Positions 55,072-63,909 of a DNA stretch of 64,000 nt are shown piece by piece; positions within the stretch are counted from its first letter, which is position 1, and every line of letters begins with the position of its first letter. The notes beneath the pieces are model-generated. The model made no database searches and had not been told where the DNA came from. It was given only the letters and a program-made list of their open reading frames with translations. The translations under genes were made by a program, and so were the position numbers. The DNA lies in contig NZ_CP113064.1 in the NCBI RefSeq assembly GCF_026625805.1, positions 3,437,929 to 3,501,928 on the forward strand, given 5' to 3'. The DNA comes from Brevundimonas sp. SL130 (GTDB taxonomy: Bacteria > Pseudomonadota > Alphaproteobacteria > Caulobacterales > Caulobacteraceae).

Positions 55072-56571
55072 TCAAATTTCCTGGTTGAAGGCGCCGATCT
55101 CGGGATAGGCGGCCAGGCGCGGCTTGATCTCCTTGCGGAACAGGTCGCGCATGTCGTCCTCGGAGCGCATGCTCTCGACCACCACCACCAGTTCGGGCTT
55201 GTTCGACGAGGCGCGGACCAGGACCCAGGAGCCGTCTTCCAGGTGCACCCGCACCCCGTTGACAGTGATGGCCTCGAGGATTTTTCGGCCCAGGATCTCG
55301 CCGCCGGCCTCGGCCAGGTCGGAGTATTCCTTCACGATCCGCTCCAGCACTTCGTACTTCAGCTCATCGTCGCAATGGGGCGACATGGTCAGGCTGGTCC
55401 AGGCGTCCGGCAGGGCGGCCTTCAGTTCGCTGAGCTTTTTGCCGGGATTGCGGTCCAGCATGGCCAGGACCGCCCCGGCGGCGACCAGGCCGTCGTCGTA
55501 CCCATGACCCAGGTCGCCGGCCATGAAGAAATGGCCCGACTTCTCGAACCCGGCCAGGGCGCCCAGTTCGGCAGTCTTGCGCTTGATGTAGGAATGGCCG
55601 GTCTTCCAGTAGACCACCTCGGCGCCATTGGCCTTGAGGATCTCGTCGGTCTTGTAGAGGCCGGTCGATTTCACATCGACCACGAAGGTGCTGTCCGGAT
55701 AGACCTTGGACAGGTCGCGGGCCAGCATCAGGCCGATCTTGTCGGCGAAAATTTCCGCGCCCGTGTCGTCCACCACGCCGCAGCGGTCGCCGTCGCCGTC
55801 GAAGCCCAGGGCCAGGTCGGCGCCGGTCTCGCGAACACGCTGAGCCATCTGCACCAGCATGGCGTGGTCTTCCGGGTTCGGATTGTATTTGGGGAAGTTA
55901 TAGTCGAGGTCGGTGTCCATTTCGATCACCTCGACCCCCATCCGGCGCAGGGCGTCGGGGGCGAAGGCGCCGGCCGTGCCGTTGCCGCAGGCGCAGACCA
56001 CCTTTAGCGGGCGCTTGATCTGCACCTTGGAGGCGACGTCGGCGACATAGGTCTCGCGGAAGTCCTCGACCCGGACCAGTTTTCCGCCCGGCCGGGCCAA
56101 GCCCTCGCCGTTCAGCACGATCTGCTTCAGCCGGCCCATCTCCTCGGGGCCGAAGGTCAGGGGCTTGTTTGCCCCCATCTTCACGCCGGTCCAGCCGTTC
56201 TCGTTATGGCTGGCGGTGACCATGGCGACGCAGGGGGCGTCCAGCTCGAACTGGCCGAAATAGGCCATGGGCGACAGGGCCAGACCCACGTCCAGCACCT
56301 CCATCCCGCCTTCCAGCAGACCCAGGATCAGGGCCTGTTTGACGCTGAGGCTGTAGCTGCGGAAATCATGGCCGGTGACGATCTTCGGCGCGACGCCGAT
56401 CTCGTGGACATAGGTGGCCAGGCCCAGACCCAGGGCCTGAATGCCGAGAAGATTGATCTCCTTCTCCAGGATCCAGCGGGCGTCGTATTCTCGGAACCCC
56501 GTCGGCTTGACCAGGGCCTGCGTCTCATAGGCCGCCGTGTTCGGCTTCAGGTCCTGACGGGGTTTGAGCAT
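55072..56571 (-). CDS. phosphomannomutase/phosphoglucomutase
   Basis: This converts hexose-6-phosphate to hexose-1-phosphate for GDP-mannose or UDP-glucose. The product has the active serine TASHNENGWTGVK, metal site FDGDGDRCGVVDD, sugar-binding EKSGHFF and phosphate-binding RASSNKPELVV. It is close in type to Caulobacterales ManB/AlgC-like enzymes with the sequence GFREYDARW. I place the start at 56571 (MLKPRQDLKPNT) because GGGAAG sits 5 bases upstream; in-frame ATGs at 56592 and 56637 lack this. Confidence 0.88.
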   Translation of the reverse strand: MLKPRQDLKPNTAAYETQALVKPTGFREYDARWILEKEINLLGIQALGLGLATYVHEIGVAPKIVTGHDFRSYSLSVKQALILGLLEGGMEVLDVGLALSPMAYFGQFELDAPCVAMVTASHNENGWTGVKMGANKPLTFGPEEMGRLKQIVLNGEGLARPGGKLVRVEDFRETYVADVASKVQIKRPLKVVCACGNGTAGAFAPDALRRMGVEVIEMDTDLDYNFPKYNPNPEDHAMLVQMAQRVRETGADLALGFDGDGDRCGVVDDTGAEIFADKIGLMLARDLSKVYPDSTFVVDVKSTGLYKTDEILKANGAEVVYWKTGHSYIKRKTAELGALAGFEKSGHFFMAGDLGHGYDDGLVAAGAVLAMLDRNPGKKLSELKAALPDAWTSLTMSPHCDDELKYEVLERIVKEYSDLAEAGGEILGRKILEAITVNGVRVHLEDGSWVLVRASSNKPELVVVVESMRSEDDMRDLFRKEIKPRLAAYPEIGAFNQEI

Positions 56572-56787
56572 ATTCTTCCCGAAACGTTTCATCTCTGCAT
56601 CCGGTAGGGCCGTTGAACCAATCAGTCGCACCGACATTCATATGTTGCAACGCAATAAATTGTGGCGGCAAGATTATAAGCTGGGAAGCCACGACTCATT
56701 GTCTAAAGGCCATAGACGAGCCGCTGGACTAGCCGGCCAAACTGCCGCGGGCCCAAAAGACGACCATACATTGGAGAATCGGCGACT

Positions 56788-56985
56788 ATGAACCGCAGAG
56801 ACCTTCTGGTCAGCCTGACCATGACGCCTGTAGCTATATCCACAACGTCGCCCCCCAACCCCCGCCTCCCCAGCAAGACCGATTTCACTGCGGCGCCCGC
56901 AGGCTTTTGCGGCGTCACCGAAAAGCAGCGAGGATTATTCCTCGTCAGCCCCGTCACGGGCCGCCTATTGATTGTGAGGGAGTAG
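56788..56985 (+). CDS. 65-residue peptide with a Tat-like N-terminus
   Basis: The product begins MNRRDLLVSLTMTPVAIS, a twin-arginine followed by a hydrophobic stretch, then a Pro/Thr-rich part and TEKQRGLFLVSPVTGRLLIVRE. GGAGAAT lies 11 bases upstream of the ATG. It ends in TAG at 56983-56985, and the next ATG of the beta-helix gene follows with no gap and in the same frame. It may be an independent leader peptide, or the export signal of the downstream protein cut off by an amber mutation. Confidence 0.5.
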   Translation: MNRRDLLVSLTMTPVAISTTSPPNPRLPSKTDFTAAPAGFCGVTEKQRGLFLVSPVTGRLLIVRE

Positions 56986-58755
56986 ATGACGAACCGCTTT
57001 CGTGTCTTGTCCGCCGAAGACGTGGCCGCAGTCGGCGGTCTCACGGCAGAGAGCTCAGTTCCCAATATCGAGGCTCTCCGCGCGCTCGGCAGGCATATCC
57101 CCTATGCCCTCGTTCGGGGGTTCGAACGGGACGGAGACGGTGGAGGCGGCCTCTTTTACATGAAGCACGAAAAGGCGACCGAAGCAGAAAGACCAGGATT
57201 GTACGTCATAGGCTCAGACGGCGCGGGCTGGACGCGACAGTGGGACGGTGAGAATTTCAACGCCGCCTGGGTGGGCATCCGCCCCGATGGATCTGATTGC
57301 GGTTCCAAGTTCAGCCGCCTTCCCAAACGAACAACCGTCAACTTCTCCCCCGGCGAATACGTCTTTTCATCCTATCCGCCCCCCGCAGATTTCAGCGACC
57401 GCTTTTATCGAGGCAAGGGAGTGGTCTGGAAATGCACCGGCGCCCTGACGGAATTTCAACGCGCCTTCGTCTGGTCCTACGCCAACGGCCAGGATTTTGG
57501 CGTCGATAACGGCGGCCAAAATGTTCGCGACATGACCCTAGCGGGCCTCTCTCCCATCGAAGGGATAGGAATCATAGGCCCAGGAACATCGACGGGCATA
57601 GGCTTCAGCTTCGACAACACCGCAACCACACGCCCCTATTTCGTGCGGCCGAAGAACTTCTCAATCGGCAATTTTCGTATCGGATTCGGCGGCGCGGTGA
57701 CGCCGATGCGCAACTTCTTCCTGACAGGAGCTGACGACTGCGTCTTCAAGGGAAACCACATCAACATACGTCTGGATAATACTGGCAGTGTCAACTCCGG
57801 CGAAAACATAACCTTCCGGCGCTGCTACATCGGCAACGCGTCGGGCACGGGTATCGAAGCGATCAAGCTCCAACTTCTCGTTCTGGACAACTGCTCGCTG
57901 GACTACAATGCACGGCACGCCGTCCTCATCGACACCAACACCAAGATGACCGCCTGCTATCTTGAAACGAATGACGCCACGACCAAGGCGGACATGATCA
58001 AGACCTCTGGCGTCACCAAATTGGTTGTCGACGAAACTTCCAACATCTACGCCCTGGGTTGGGCCGACCGGGATGTTTTCAGCCTGGACGGCATCTCGAC
58101 TATTGTCTGTAACGCGACCGTCGACATGACTGGCCCCTGGGGCGCACGCACCTTGTACACAGGAGCAAGGTCCAGCGTCTTCGGCCGGACCAAAGGCTGC
58201 AACGGGGACAACTGGGCCAACCTGCTCAGCCGGCACCTGGGGCGCTTCGCCGATCCGGAGTTCTCGATCCAAGGCGCCGCCGGCAGCCTCGACCTTTGTC
58301 CCGACAGCTCCCCCCCTTCCCGAACCATGCTGACCCGCGACAGCGTACGCGAGAATCGCAGATACGCGGTTCGCATGACGGCTCCTTCTCCCGAAGCCGG
58401 CGCAGTATTGGGGTTCCACAGAATGCCGGTCTCGGGCGGCGAATGGATGTTCATCTCCCATTATGACAAGGTGGTTGGGACCATCGTCAATCTGGCGCAT
58501 CGCCTGCAGTTCTTCACTGCCGAGGGCCTTAAGGTCGGCGCGGACGTCTTCGTTGGAGGATCGGCCCTGCCGCCCGGCTTCTCGAACTTCGGCAGCCGGT
58601 TCTCGCGCGAGTGGAACGTCACAGAAAGAGGTTGGACGTCACAACGTGCCGTGGCGGCCGTTCCACAAGGAGCGGGTTATGTACTCGCGCAACTGCGTAT
58701 CGACCCCAACAGCACGGGCTCCTACTACGTGTCCGACTATTATCTTTGGCAGTAA
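56986..58755 (+). CDS. right-handed beta-helix protein (polysaccharide-associated, unknown substrate)
   Basis: This 589-residue protein of the pectate-lyase/tailspike-like superfamily has an N-terminal NIEALRALGRHIPYALVRGFERDGDGGGGLFYM motif, frequent in polysaccharide-acting beta-helix proteins. Parallel-helix repeats follow (MRNFFLTGADDCVFKGNHINIRLDN, ENITFRRCYIGNASG, LLVLDNCSLDYNARHAVLID) and then a C-terminal beta-rich domain ending YYVSDYYLWQ. It has no signal peptide of its own; the preceding in-frame ORF has a Tat-like one. GAGGGAG just before the ATG is a usable ribosome site. It may bind or cleave the local polysaccharide. Confidence 0.72.
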   Translation: MTNRFRVLSAEDVAAVGGLTAESSVPNIEALRALGRHIPYALVRGFERDGDGGGGLFYMKHEKATEAERPGLYVIGSDGAGWTRQWDGENFNAAWVGIRPDGSDCGSKFSRLPKRTTVNFSPGEYVFSSYPPPADFSDRFYRGKGVVWKCTGALTEFQRAFVWSYANGQDFGVDNGGQNVRDMTLAGLSPIEGIGIIGPGTSTGIGFSFDNTATTRPYFVRPKNFSIGNFRIGFGGAVTPMRNFFLTGADDCVFKGNHINIRLDNTGSVNSGENITFRRCYIGNASGTGIEAIKLQLLVLDNCSLDYNARHAVLIDTNTKMTACYLETNDATTKADMIKTSGVTKLVVDETSNIYALGWADRDVFSLDGISTIVCNATVDMTGPWGARTLYTGARSSVFGRTKGCNGDNWANLLSRHLGRFADPEFSIQGAAGSLDLCPDSSPPSRTMLTRDSVRENRRYAVRMTAPSPEAGAVLGFHRMPVSGGEWMFISHYDKVVGTIVNLAHRLQFFTAEGLKVGADVFVGGSALPPGFSNFGSRFSREWNVTERGWTSQRAVAAVPQGAGYVLAQLRIDPNSTGSYYVSDYYLWQ

Positions 58756-58786
58756 CTATGCCGATTATTCGACTGCAATGACCGTC

Positions 58787-58880
58787 TTATGCCGTGTGGA
58801 CAAAGCGCCCGATCCACCGCCGTATTGATGCGACGCGGACGAATGCGAGGGAGCTGTTGGCGGTCTTGTCGTATAGAGCG
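58787..58880 (-). pseudogene. C-terminal scrap of an IS5-like transposase
   Basis: ALYDKTANSSLAFVRVASIRRWIGRFVHTA followed by a stop. The YDKTAxxxLAFVxxASIRxW pattern is the end of IS5-family DDE transposases. It is cut off exactly at the left inverted repeat of the IS3 element. Confidence 0.6.
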
Positions 58881-60187
58881 TGACGTGACCCCCGTTTCTC
58901 ATCCAGCGATAACGAGAGTCCTTTGGTGATCTGAACTGGGGTTTGTGGTGTTGGCAAGAGGCCGGTCAGCGCAGCCTCCAACCCGCGCAGCGGACCGGCC
59001 GATCTGTCCGTTGAGCGCATCTGCGTAAGCCTGCGGCGTAAGCCTGCGGCGTCAGCCATCCCAGCTTCGAGTGCGGCCGGGTTTCGTTGTAGTCGCGCCG
59101 CCAAGTTTCGAGCACCGAACGGGCGTGCGATAGTGATCGGAACAGCGTTTCGTTCAGCAGTTCGTCACGCAGGCGGCCGTTGAAGCTCTCGTTGAAGCCG
59201 TTCTGCTGAGGCTTGCCTGGCGCGATGTAATGCCAGCCGACGCCGGCCTCGTCCGCCCAGGCCAGAATGGCGTTGGACGTATATTCCGTGCCGTTGTGGC
59301 TGCGCCGACCTTCGGTTCGCTGGTGATCGTGTCCGGGCGTCCCCGCCGCAGGATGATGGCGTCCAACTCGCGCGCCACCCGTCGCCCTGACAGCGAGGTG
59401 TCGGCGACGAGCCCGAGGCATTCGCGGGTGCAGTTGTCGATCACCGTCAGGATGCGGAAGCGCCGCCCATCGGTCATCTGATCGGAGACGAAGTCCAGCG
59501 ACCAGCGCTGGTTGGCGACCAGGGGAATCTCCAGTGGACGCCGGGCGCCCATGGCGCGTTTGCGCCCGCCGCGCCGGCGCACCGTCAGCTTCTCCTCGCG
59601 ATAGATCCGCTGGACCCGCTTCTTGTTGACCGCATGCCCCTCGCGCCGAAGCAGGACGTGCAGGCGACGATAACCGAACCGCCGACGCTCCTGAGCCAGA
59701 GCCTTCAGCCGATCGCGCAGGACGCCGTCGTCGTCCGGGCGTGTCGCCTGGTAGCGCACGCTCGTCCGATCCACGCCCAGCACCCGGCAGGCCCGCCGCT
59801 CGCTCATCTCGTAGGCCGACTGCAGGTGCGCCGCCGCCTCTCGATGCGCAGCGGGCGTCACCACTTTTTCCCAGCAGATCCTTCAGCGCGACGTTGTCCA
59901 GCATCGAGTCCGCCAGCATACGCTTCAGCTTGGCGTTCTCCTCTTCCAGCGCCTTCAGACGCCGGGCCTCCGACACGTCCATGCCGCCATACTTGGCTTT
60001 CCACTTGTAGAAGGTCGGCGAGCTCAGCCCGTGCTTCCTGCACAGATCCGCCACCGGAACACCGGCCTCCTGCTCGCGCAGGATCCCGATGATCTGTTCT
60101 TCCGTGAACCGTGATCTCTTCATTCTGTCCGTCCTCTCGAGGGGCGGACTCTAGCTATTCCTGGAGGAGTTTCAGGGGGTCACGTCA
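58881..60187 (-). mobile_element. IS3-family element (IS407-like), 1307 bp, decayed
   Basis: Terminal inverted repeats are clear: TGACGTGACCCCC at 58881-58893 and its complement at 60175-60187, with similarity continuing inward (CTC.TCCAG). The first base inside is T-G and the last C-A, as in IS3. The transposase reads on the minus strand. No target duplication is visible: GAGC lies on the left and CGCC on the right. The two sides belong to different IS remnants, so the flanks have been rearranged. Confidence 0.85.
58966..60123 (-). pseudogene. IS3-family transposase OrfA/OrfB with two lesions
   Basis: OrfA starts at 60123 (MKRSRFTEEQIIGILREQEAG, helix-turn-helix, then a leucine-zipper-like LKALEEENAKLKRMLADSML). 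OrfB (TPAAHREAAAHLQSAYEMSERRACRVLG, HTH_21, then the rve core WSLDFVSDQMTDGRRFRILTVID) is in another frame. The shift site is a run of five A (GGAAAAAGTGG) where the family has six, so OrfA runs on without its usual stop. OrfB is further broken near 59305, where about 20 bases (ACCGAAGGTCGGCGCAGCCA) interrupt the ITSDNGTEYTS motif; the rest continues in the OrfA frame to 58966. Confidence 0.85.
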
Positions 60188-60357
60188 CCGCCCAGAGGCC
60201 CCGGCCGGTCGTCGCCCTGTCTGCGGACCCGCGAGCGCCAGCGGATCGCGCTGGCCGCGCTCACCCCAAACCGGGCCGCCGCCTGACGGCACGACATCCC
60301 GCCCTCAATCGCCGCGATCACACGATCACGCAAATCTACCGATAGCGCCTTGCTCAT
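60188..60357 (-). pseudogene. N-terminal piece of an IS630-family transposase
   Basis: MSKALSVDLRDRVIAAIEGG then MSCRQAAARFGVSAASAIRW...RPGPLGGD is the helix-turn-helix head of IS630 transposases. It is cut off at the right end of the IS3 element, and the DDE part is missing. Confidence 0.82.
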
Positions 60358-60392
60358 TCATGCCGGCCTCCGCATCCAGCACGAAGGTTGAA

Positions 60393-60770
60393 TCAGAACC
60401 CGGACCCCTTGGGAATCCCAAACGATTCAATCAGGCCGCCAAATGCTCTAGAGGATCCGGAGCTGGACTTTTCCAGCCCAAGCTCGGGTGACGGGATGGT
60501 TGCGCCACCTGGATTCGTCAACGTGATCGGCGGATTATCACAGATCGCCCGGTGGGCCGGATCTCGTTGTAGTCGCTGCGCCAGGGCGCCAACTTTTCAA
60601 CCGCAACTGCTGGCGTCAGGAACCCGTGGATGTTCAGGCGGTCGGCTTGGAAGTGTCCGTTGAAGGCTTTGATGAAGGCGTTGTCCGTTGGCTTGCCGGG
60701 GCGGGGGAAGTCCAGGGTGACGCCGTGGGCGTAGGCCCACAGGCCCAGTTTCCCTGGAGGCAGATCACCA
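60393..60770 (-). pseudogene. C-terminal remnant of another IS3-family OrfB
   Basis: Reading on the minus strand gives LWAYAHGVTLDFPRPGKPTDNAFIKAFNGHF, then FLTPAVAVEKLAPWRSDYNEIRP, the integrase-core tail. A one-base loss near 60550 shifts the frame, after which ICDNPPITLTNPGGAT and PSPELGLEKSSSG follow to a stop at 60393. The N-terminal half is absent. The left edge of homology lies about 20 bases from the end of the RgpF-like gene. Confidence 0.78.
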
Positions 60771-60789
60771 GCGCCCCCTATATCAACGC

Positions 60790-63700
60790 CTACAGACCGT
60801 AAATCCTAGAAACCGAGATCTCGCCGTTCCCACAGAAGTCATCTTCCACGTGCAGTTTTTCCCAGAACTCGGTCGGAGGAACTATACGACCTTCTGCCAG
60901 CGCCCTCAGCATCGCTTCACAGGTTGCCGGGTCGTACACAGTTTGGACGACTTCAGGGCCATACGTCGTGATTACATCTTTGATGTAACGTTTAGCGCCA
61001 CCATTCAGACACCGAAGATAGTCGAATTCTTGCTGAGAAACCCCGCCGTCTTTAAAGACTGGGGCAATTTTCTTACCTTCCCGGACGTAGTCTATCACAG
61101 ATCCATGATCGGCTGTAAGCAGGGCCTCAAGGATCATAGACAGGTTTTTGACGGCGCTTTCCGGACGACTGCCCACTTCCGAATAGAAGGCGTGAGCCGA
61201 GCTGCCCGCATCAAATACATCGACGATCTCCGGCGTGGTGACCATGTAATAGCCAGTCAACGGGTTCGGGAGAATGGTCTGAAGCGCCTTCTGAATCGTA
61301 CCGCTATAACCGAGGTCGACCACGCTCAATCCTGGCTCGAGGAAGCCGTTCTGGGCGGCATAATCCAGGAGAAGTGCTTTCTTTTTCGCTCCCGCGGACA
61401 CAATGTCTTCTTCGACCGTGCGGAGCATCTTCGCCAGCACCTCCTTCTGAGAAACGCTTTCCGTAGAGACCGGCGCATCGGAGAGGCCTGACCCAGAGTC
61501 AAGTTCGAAGCCAGCTCTGGCCATAAGGAATTCGGCAAAGGTTCCCCGGAACGCGGAACCTCGCATGACAAAGTCGAGATCTAGCCCTTCGGCTTGCGCC
61601 GCCCCAATCGCAAGACGACGCGATATGTGGAAATATCCGGATTCAGGAAGCCTGATTTTCGAACCGACAGTCAAGGATCTTATATAATCATAGTTTTCCT
61701 TAATAAACAGACCTTCCCTGGCAAGGAAACCAATGCGGTTCACGCTTTTTATTCTCGGGTGATTGATTAACCAGGTAAAAAAGCCGAAGTAGATGGGGCC
61801 GAACACGGCATACCCGATCCGATCAGCGGAATTAATTGTCACCGGTCGGAAAGACGGGTCATCTACAAACGCGTTGGAACACAACTCCGCCATAACAGGC
61901 CCAATCACCACTCCGTCACGCCATTTAGTTCTCTCTACACGCCAAGAATCATTTTCTAGAACGCCCCGGATTTCAGCGAGCATGGTAGTGTTAAGAACAT
62001 GAACGCTCGGGATGCCCCTGATGGTAGGCAAATGAATGTCGGATTCTTCATTATCGCCGAAGTGAACAAACTTCCTGTCGTTACACTCTGACTCATGAAT
62101 CATCGCCCACACGTCGTCGCGATCCTTACGCATACCGACATCTGACGATATGATCAGCTCATCGACAAGATCAAACATGTCATGATCCGCGAGCACTCGC
62201 TCGAAGAATGACTTCGGCATATATGAGTCGCTCACAATAAGCGTTCTCTTGCCCGAGGCTCGCGCCTGTTTGAGCAAGCCAGTGATGTCTTGACGAGGCT
62301 TCAAGCATTTACGCTCGACCTCCAGCTCAAGCGCCTTGGCCGCCTTCACCGCCTTCACCGGCCACGTGCTTATCGCTGGGAAGGATGCGTAAATTTCGTC
62401 GAGGTTCACATCGCCGCGCGCACCTACGGAGCGTGCGTGCGCCTCAGCTTCCTTCCTCAATGGGTAGAAATCGGCCTCATCATCGATGAGATTACGCGCT
62501 TTAAGCGCCCAGCCGATATAGTTATGAACGTCGTCCGGCGTAACGGCCGCCCTGCAGAATAGGGTGTCGTAGAAATCAAACGAGATGGTGTCGTGATAAT
62601 CAACCATCCATCTCGAGAAATCGCCAGACTCCTTGTATTTATATAGGAGTTTTTCGTTCCAATTTCTACGGTACACGCCGTAATAATGGTCGTACTCGAT
62701 ATAATCATAACTGTGGTGACGAACTATATCGCACAAACCGTGCTCTATCCCGTGCGCAAGGGTTCCGTCGTGATGAGACGGTTCGGCATCAAAATATTCG
62801 TACTTCCAATTGTAAGTTAAAAGGCTTCTAAGGGCTGATGTTCTCGCCCAGAACATGCCTCCAACAGGAAGATCTATGCTTCCTTTCGATCTATATTTTT
62901 TAATTCCAATTCTTCTGAAGAGCTCTGCGCCTCTATGGCCTGAGCCCAACCAGCTGTGGAACCACGGACCGAATTGACGGTGGGTCGAAGGATAAACCAT
63001 CCCCATCTGCTGATCTTGCGCGAATTTTCCAATTACAGCCGAAACAAGGGTGCTAGATCCAAGTAACCCTTCATAAAGTGACTTGCGCCAAAGCGACTGC
63101 GTATCCCCAGTGCGAAGCGACTTTTTACCATGAATGTGAAGAAACAGGTCATGGCTCAGTATGCGCTCCCTGAACGCAACCAAGAAGGGGCCAAAATTCC
63201 TCCCTCTATTTTGAGCCATATGAAATTCTACACTGCAATCTAGATCGTACCGCTCCACGGCGGTCCGGACCTGTGCAGCGACACTTTCATCAGGAACAGA
63301 AAACAGAGCCGTAAATCGATATGGTATGTTCTTCAGATATGAGCAAATTTCATCAGCCAGGTCGCCATAGTATATGTGCACCGCGACTGCGATGCTCGGC
63401 CCCTGAAGCTGGGGGGTTTGAAACACCGGCTCAACCAGGCCCAAGGACTTCGACGAATAATGCTCATCGACGATGCTACGTGTAAGAGCGCCTTCATATC
63501 GTCCATAATTTAGGTAATGCTGTAACGGCGTAAAGCCATGACTACGCAGGTTCGGTCTCTGTGTGTCTTCATACCACTTGGGGTCAAAAAGTGGATGAGG
63601 GGGGCGCCCTTCGTAAGCGCCATATGCTGAATAATGCTGCAGGGCCGACATACCAGATTCAGCAACATCGGAATTTCTTTCGAGATACCAGATTGAGTCA

Positions 63701-63909
63701 AACAATCCATTAGGCTCTCGACCTTCACTGTGGCCATGCTTAGTGAAATGCTCGAAAGCATCCATTTTGGCTTCCGCCACGTCTCTATAACGCGAAAGAT
63801 ACCAAACCGGGTCGAACAGGCCACTCTTGATCAACCGATCAGCAAAGAGCGTTTCACTTTTGTCCGGATTGGCCGTGCGTGTTTGTTTAGGGTGACGAAA
63901 AATCGGCAT
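60790..63909 (-). CDS. large polysaccharide-biosynthesis protein: WYL-type repeats, RgpF-like and HAD-like domains
   Basis: This is a 1039-residue cytoplasmic protein. Residues about 30-150 hold three repeats of the pattern FDPxWYLxRxxDVAEAxMxAxxHYxxxGxxEGRxPxxLFD. Residues about 170-440 match the rhamnan synthesis protein F (RgpF) family: IAVAVHIYYGDLADEICSYL, NRGRNFGPFLV, LFLHIHGKKS and DLPVGGMFWARTSAL. From about 450 the sequence begins ISFDFYDTLFCRAAV (DxxDT-like HAD motif 1), with IVSDSYMPK and VHFGDNEESDI as further HAD motifs. The C-terminal 300 residues include a Rossmann-like SVVDLGYSGTIQKAL. Base composition is clearly lower in GC than the core genes, suggesting transfer. The stop lies beside the IS remnants. 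Confidence 0.85.
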   Translation of the reverse strand: MPIFRHPKQTRTANPDKSETLFADRLIKSGLFDPVWYLSRYRDVAEAKMDAFEHFTKHGHSEGREPNGLFDSIWYLERNSDVAESGMSALQHYSAYGAYEGRPPHPLFDPKWYEDTQRPNLRSHGFTPLQHYLNYGRYEGALTRSIVDEHYSSKSLGLVEPVFQTPQLQGPSIAVAVHIYYGDLADEICSYLKNIPYRFTALFSVPDESVAAQVRTAVERYDLDCSVEFHMAQNRGRNFGPFLVAFRERILSHDLFLHIHGKKSLRTGDTQSLWRKSLYEGLLGSSTLVSAVIGKFAQDQQMGMVYPSTHRQFGPWFHSWLGSGHRGAELFRRIGIKKYRSKGSIDLPVGGMFWARTSALRSLLTYNWKYEYFDAEPSHHDGTLAHGIEHGLCDIVRHHSYDYIEYDHYYGVYRRNWNEKLLYKYKESGDFSRWMVDYHDTISFDFYDTLFCRAAVTPDDVHNYIGWALKARNLIDDEADFYPLRKEAEAHARSVGARGDVNLDEIYASFPAISTWPVKAVKAAKALELEVERKCLKPRQDITGLLKQARASGKRTLIVSDSYMPKSFFERVLADHDMFDLVDELIISSDVGMRKDRDDVWAMIHESECNDRKFVHFGDNEESDIHLPTIRGIPSVHVLNTTMLAEIRGVLENDSWRVERTKWRDGVVIGPVMAELCSNAFVDDPSFRPVTINSADRIGYAVFGPIYFGFFTWLINHPRIKSVNRIGFLAREGLFIKENYDYIRSLTVGSKIRLPESGYFHISRRLAIGAAQAEGLDLDFVMRGSAFRGTFAEFLMARAGFELDSGSGLSDAPVSTESVSQKEVLAKMLRTVEEDIVSAGAKKKALLLDYAAQNGFLEPGLSVVDLGYSGTIQKALQTILPNPLTGYYMVTTPEIVDVFDAGSSAHAFYSEVGSRPESAVKNLSMILEALLTADHGSVIDYVREGKKIAPVFKDGGVSQQEFDYLRCLNGGAKRYIKDVITTYGPEVVQTVYDPATCEAMLRALAEGRIVPPTEFWEKLHVEDDFCGNGEISVSRIYGL

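Noticed and set aside
53341..56007. 888-residue open frame on the plus strand
   Set aside because: It is antisense to the guanylyltransferase and phosphomannomutase genes, which carry full catalytic motifs.
58966..60123. Single 385-residue transposase ORF
   Set aside because: It joins OrfA to the end of OrfB through out-of-frame sequence; the middle has no transposase similarity in this frame.
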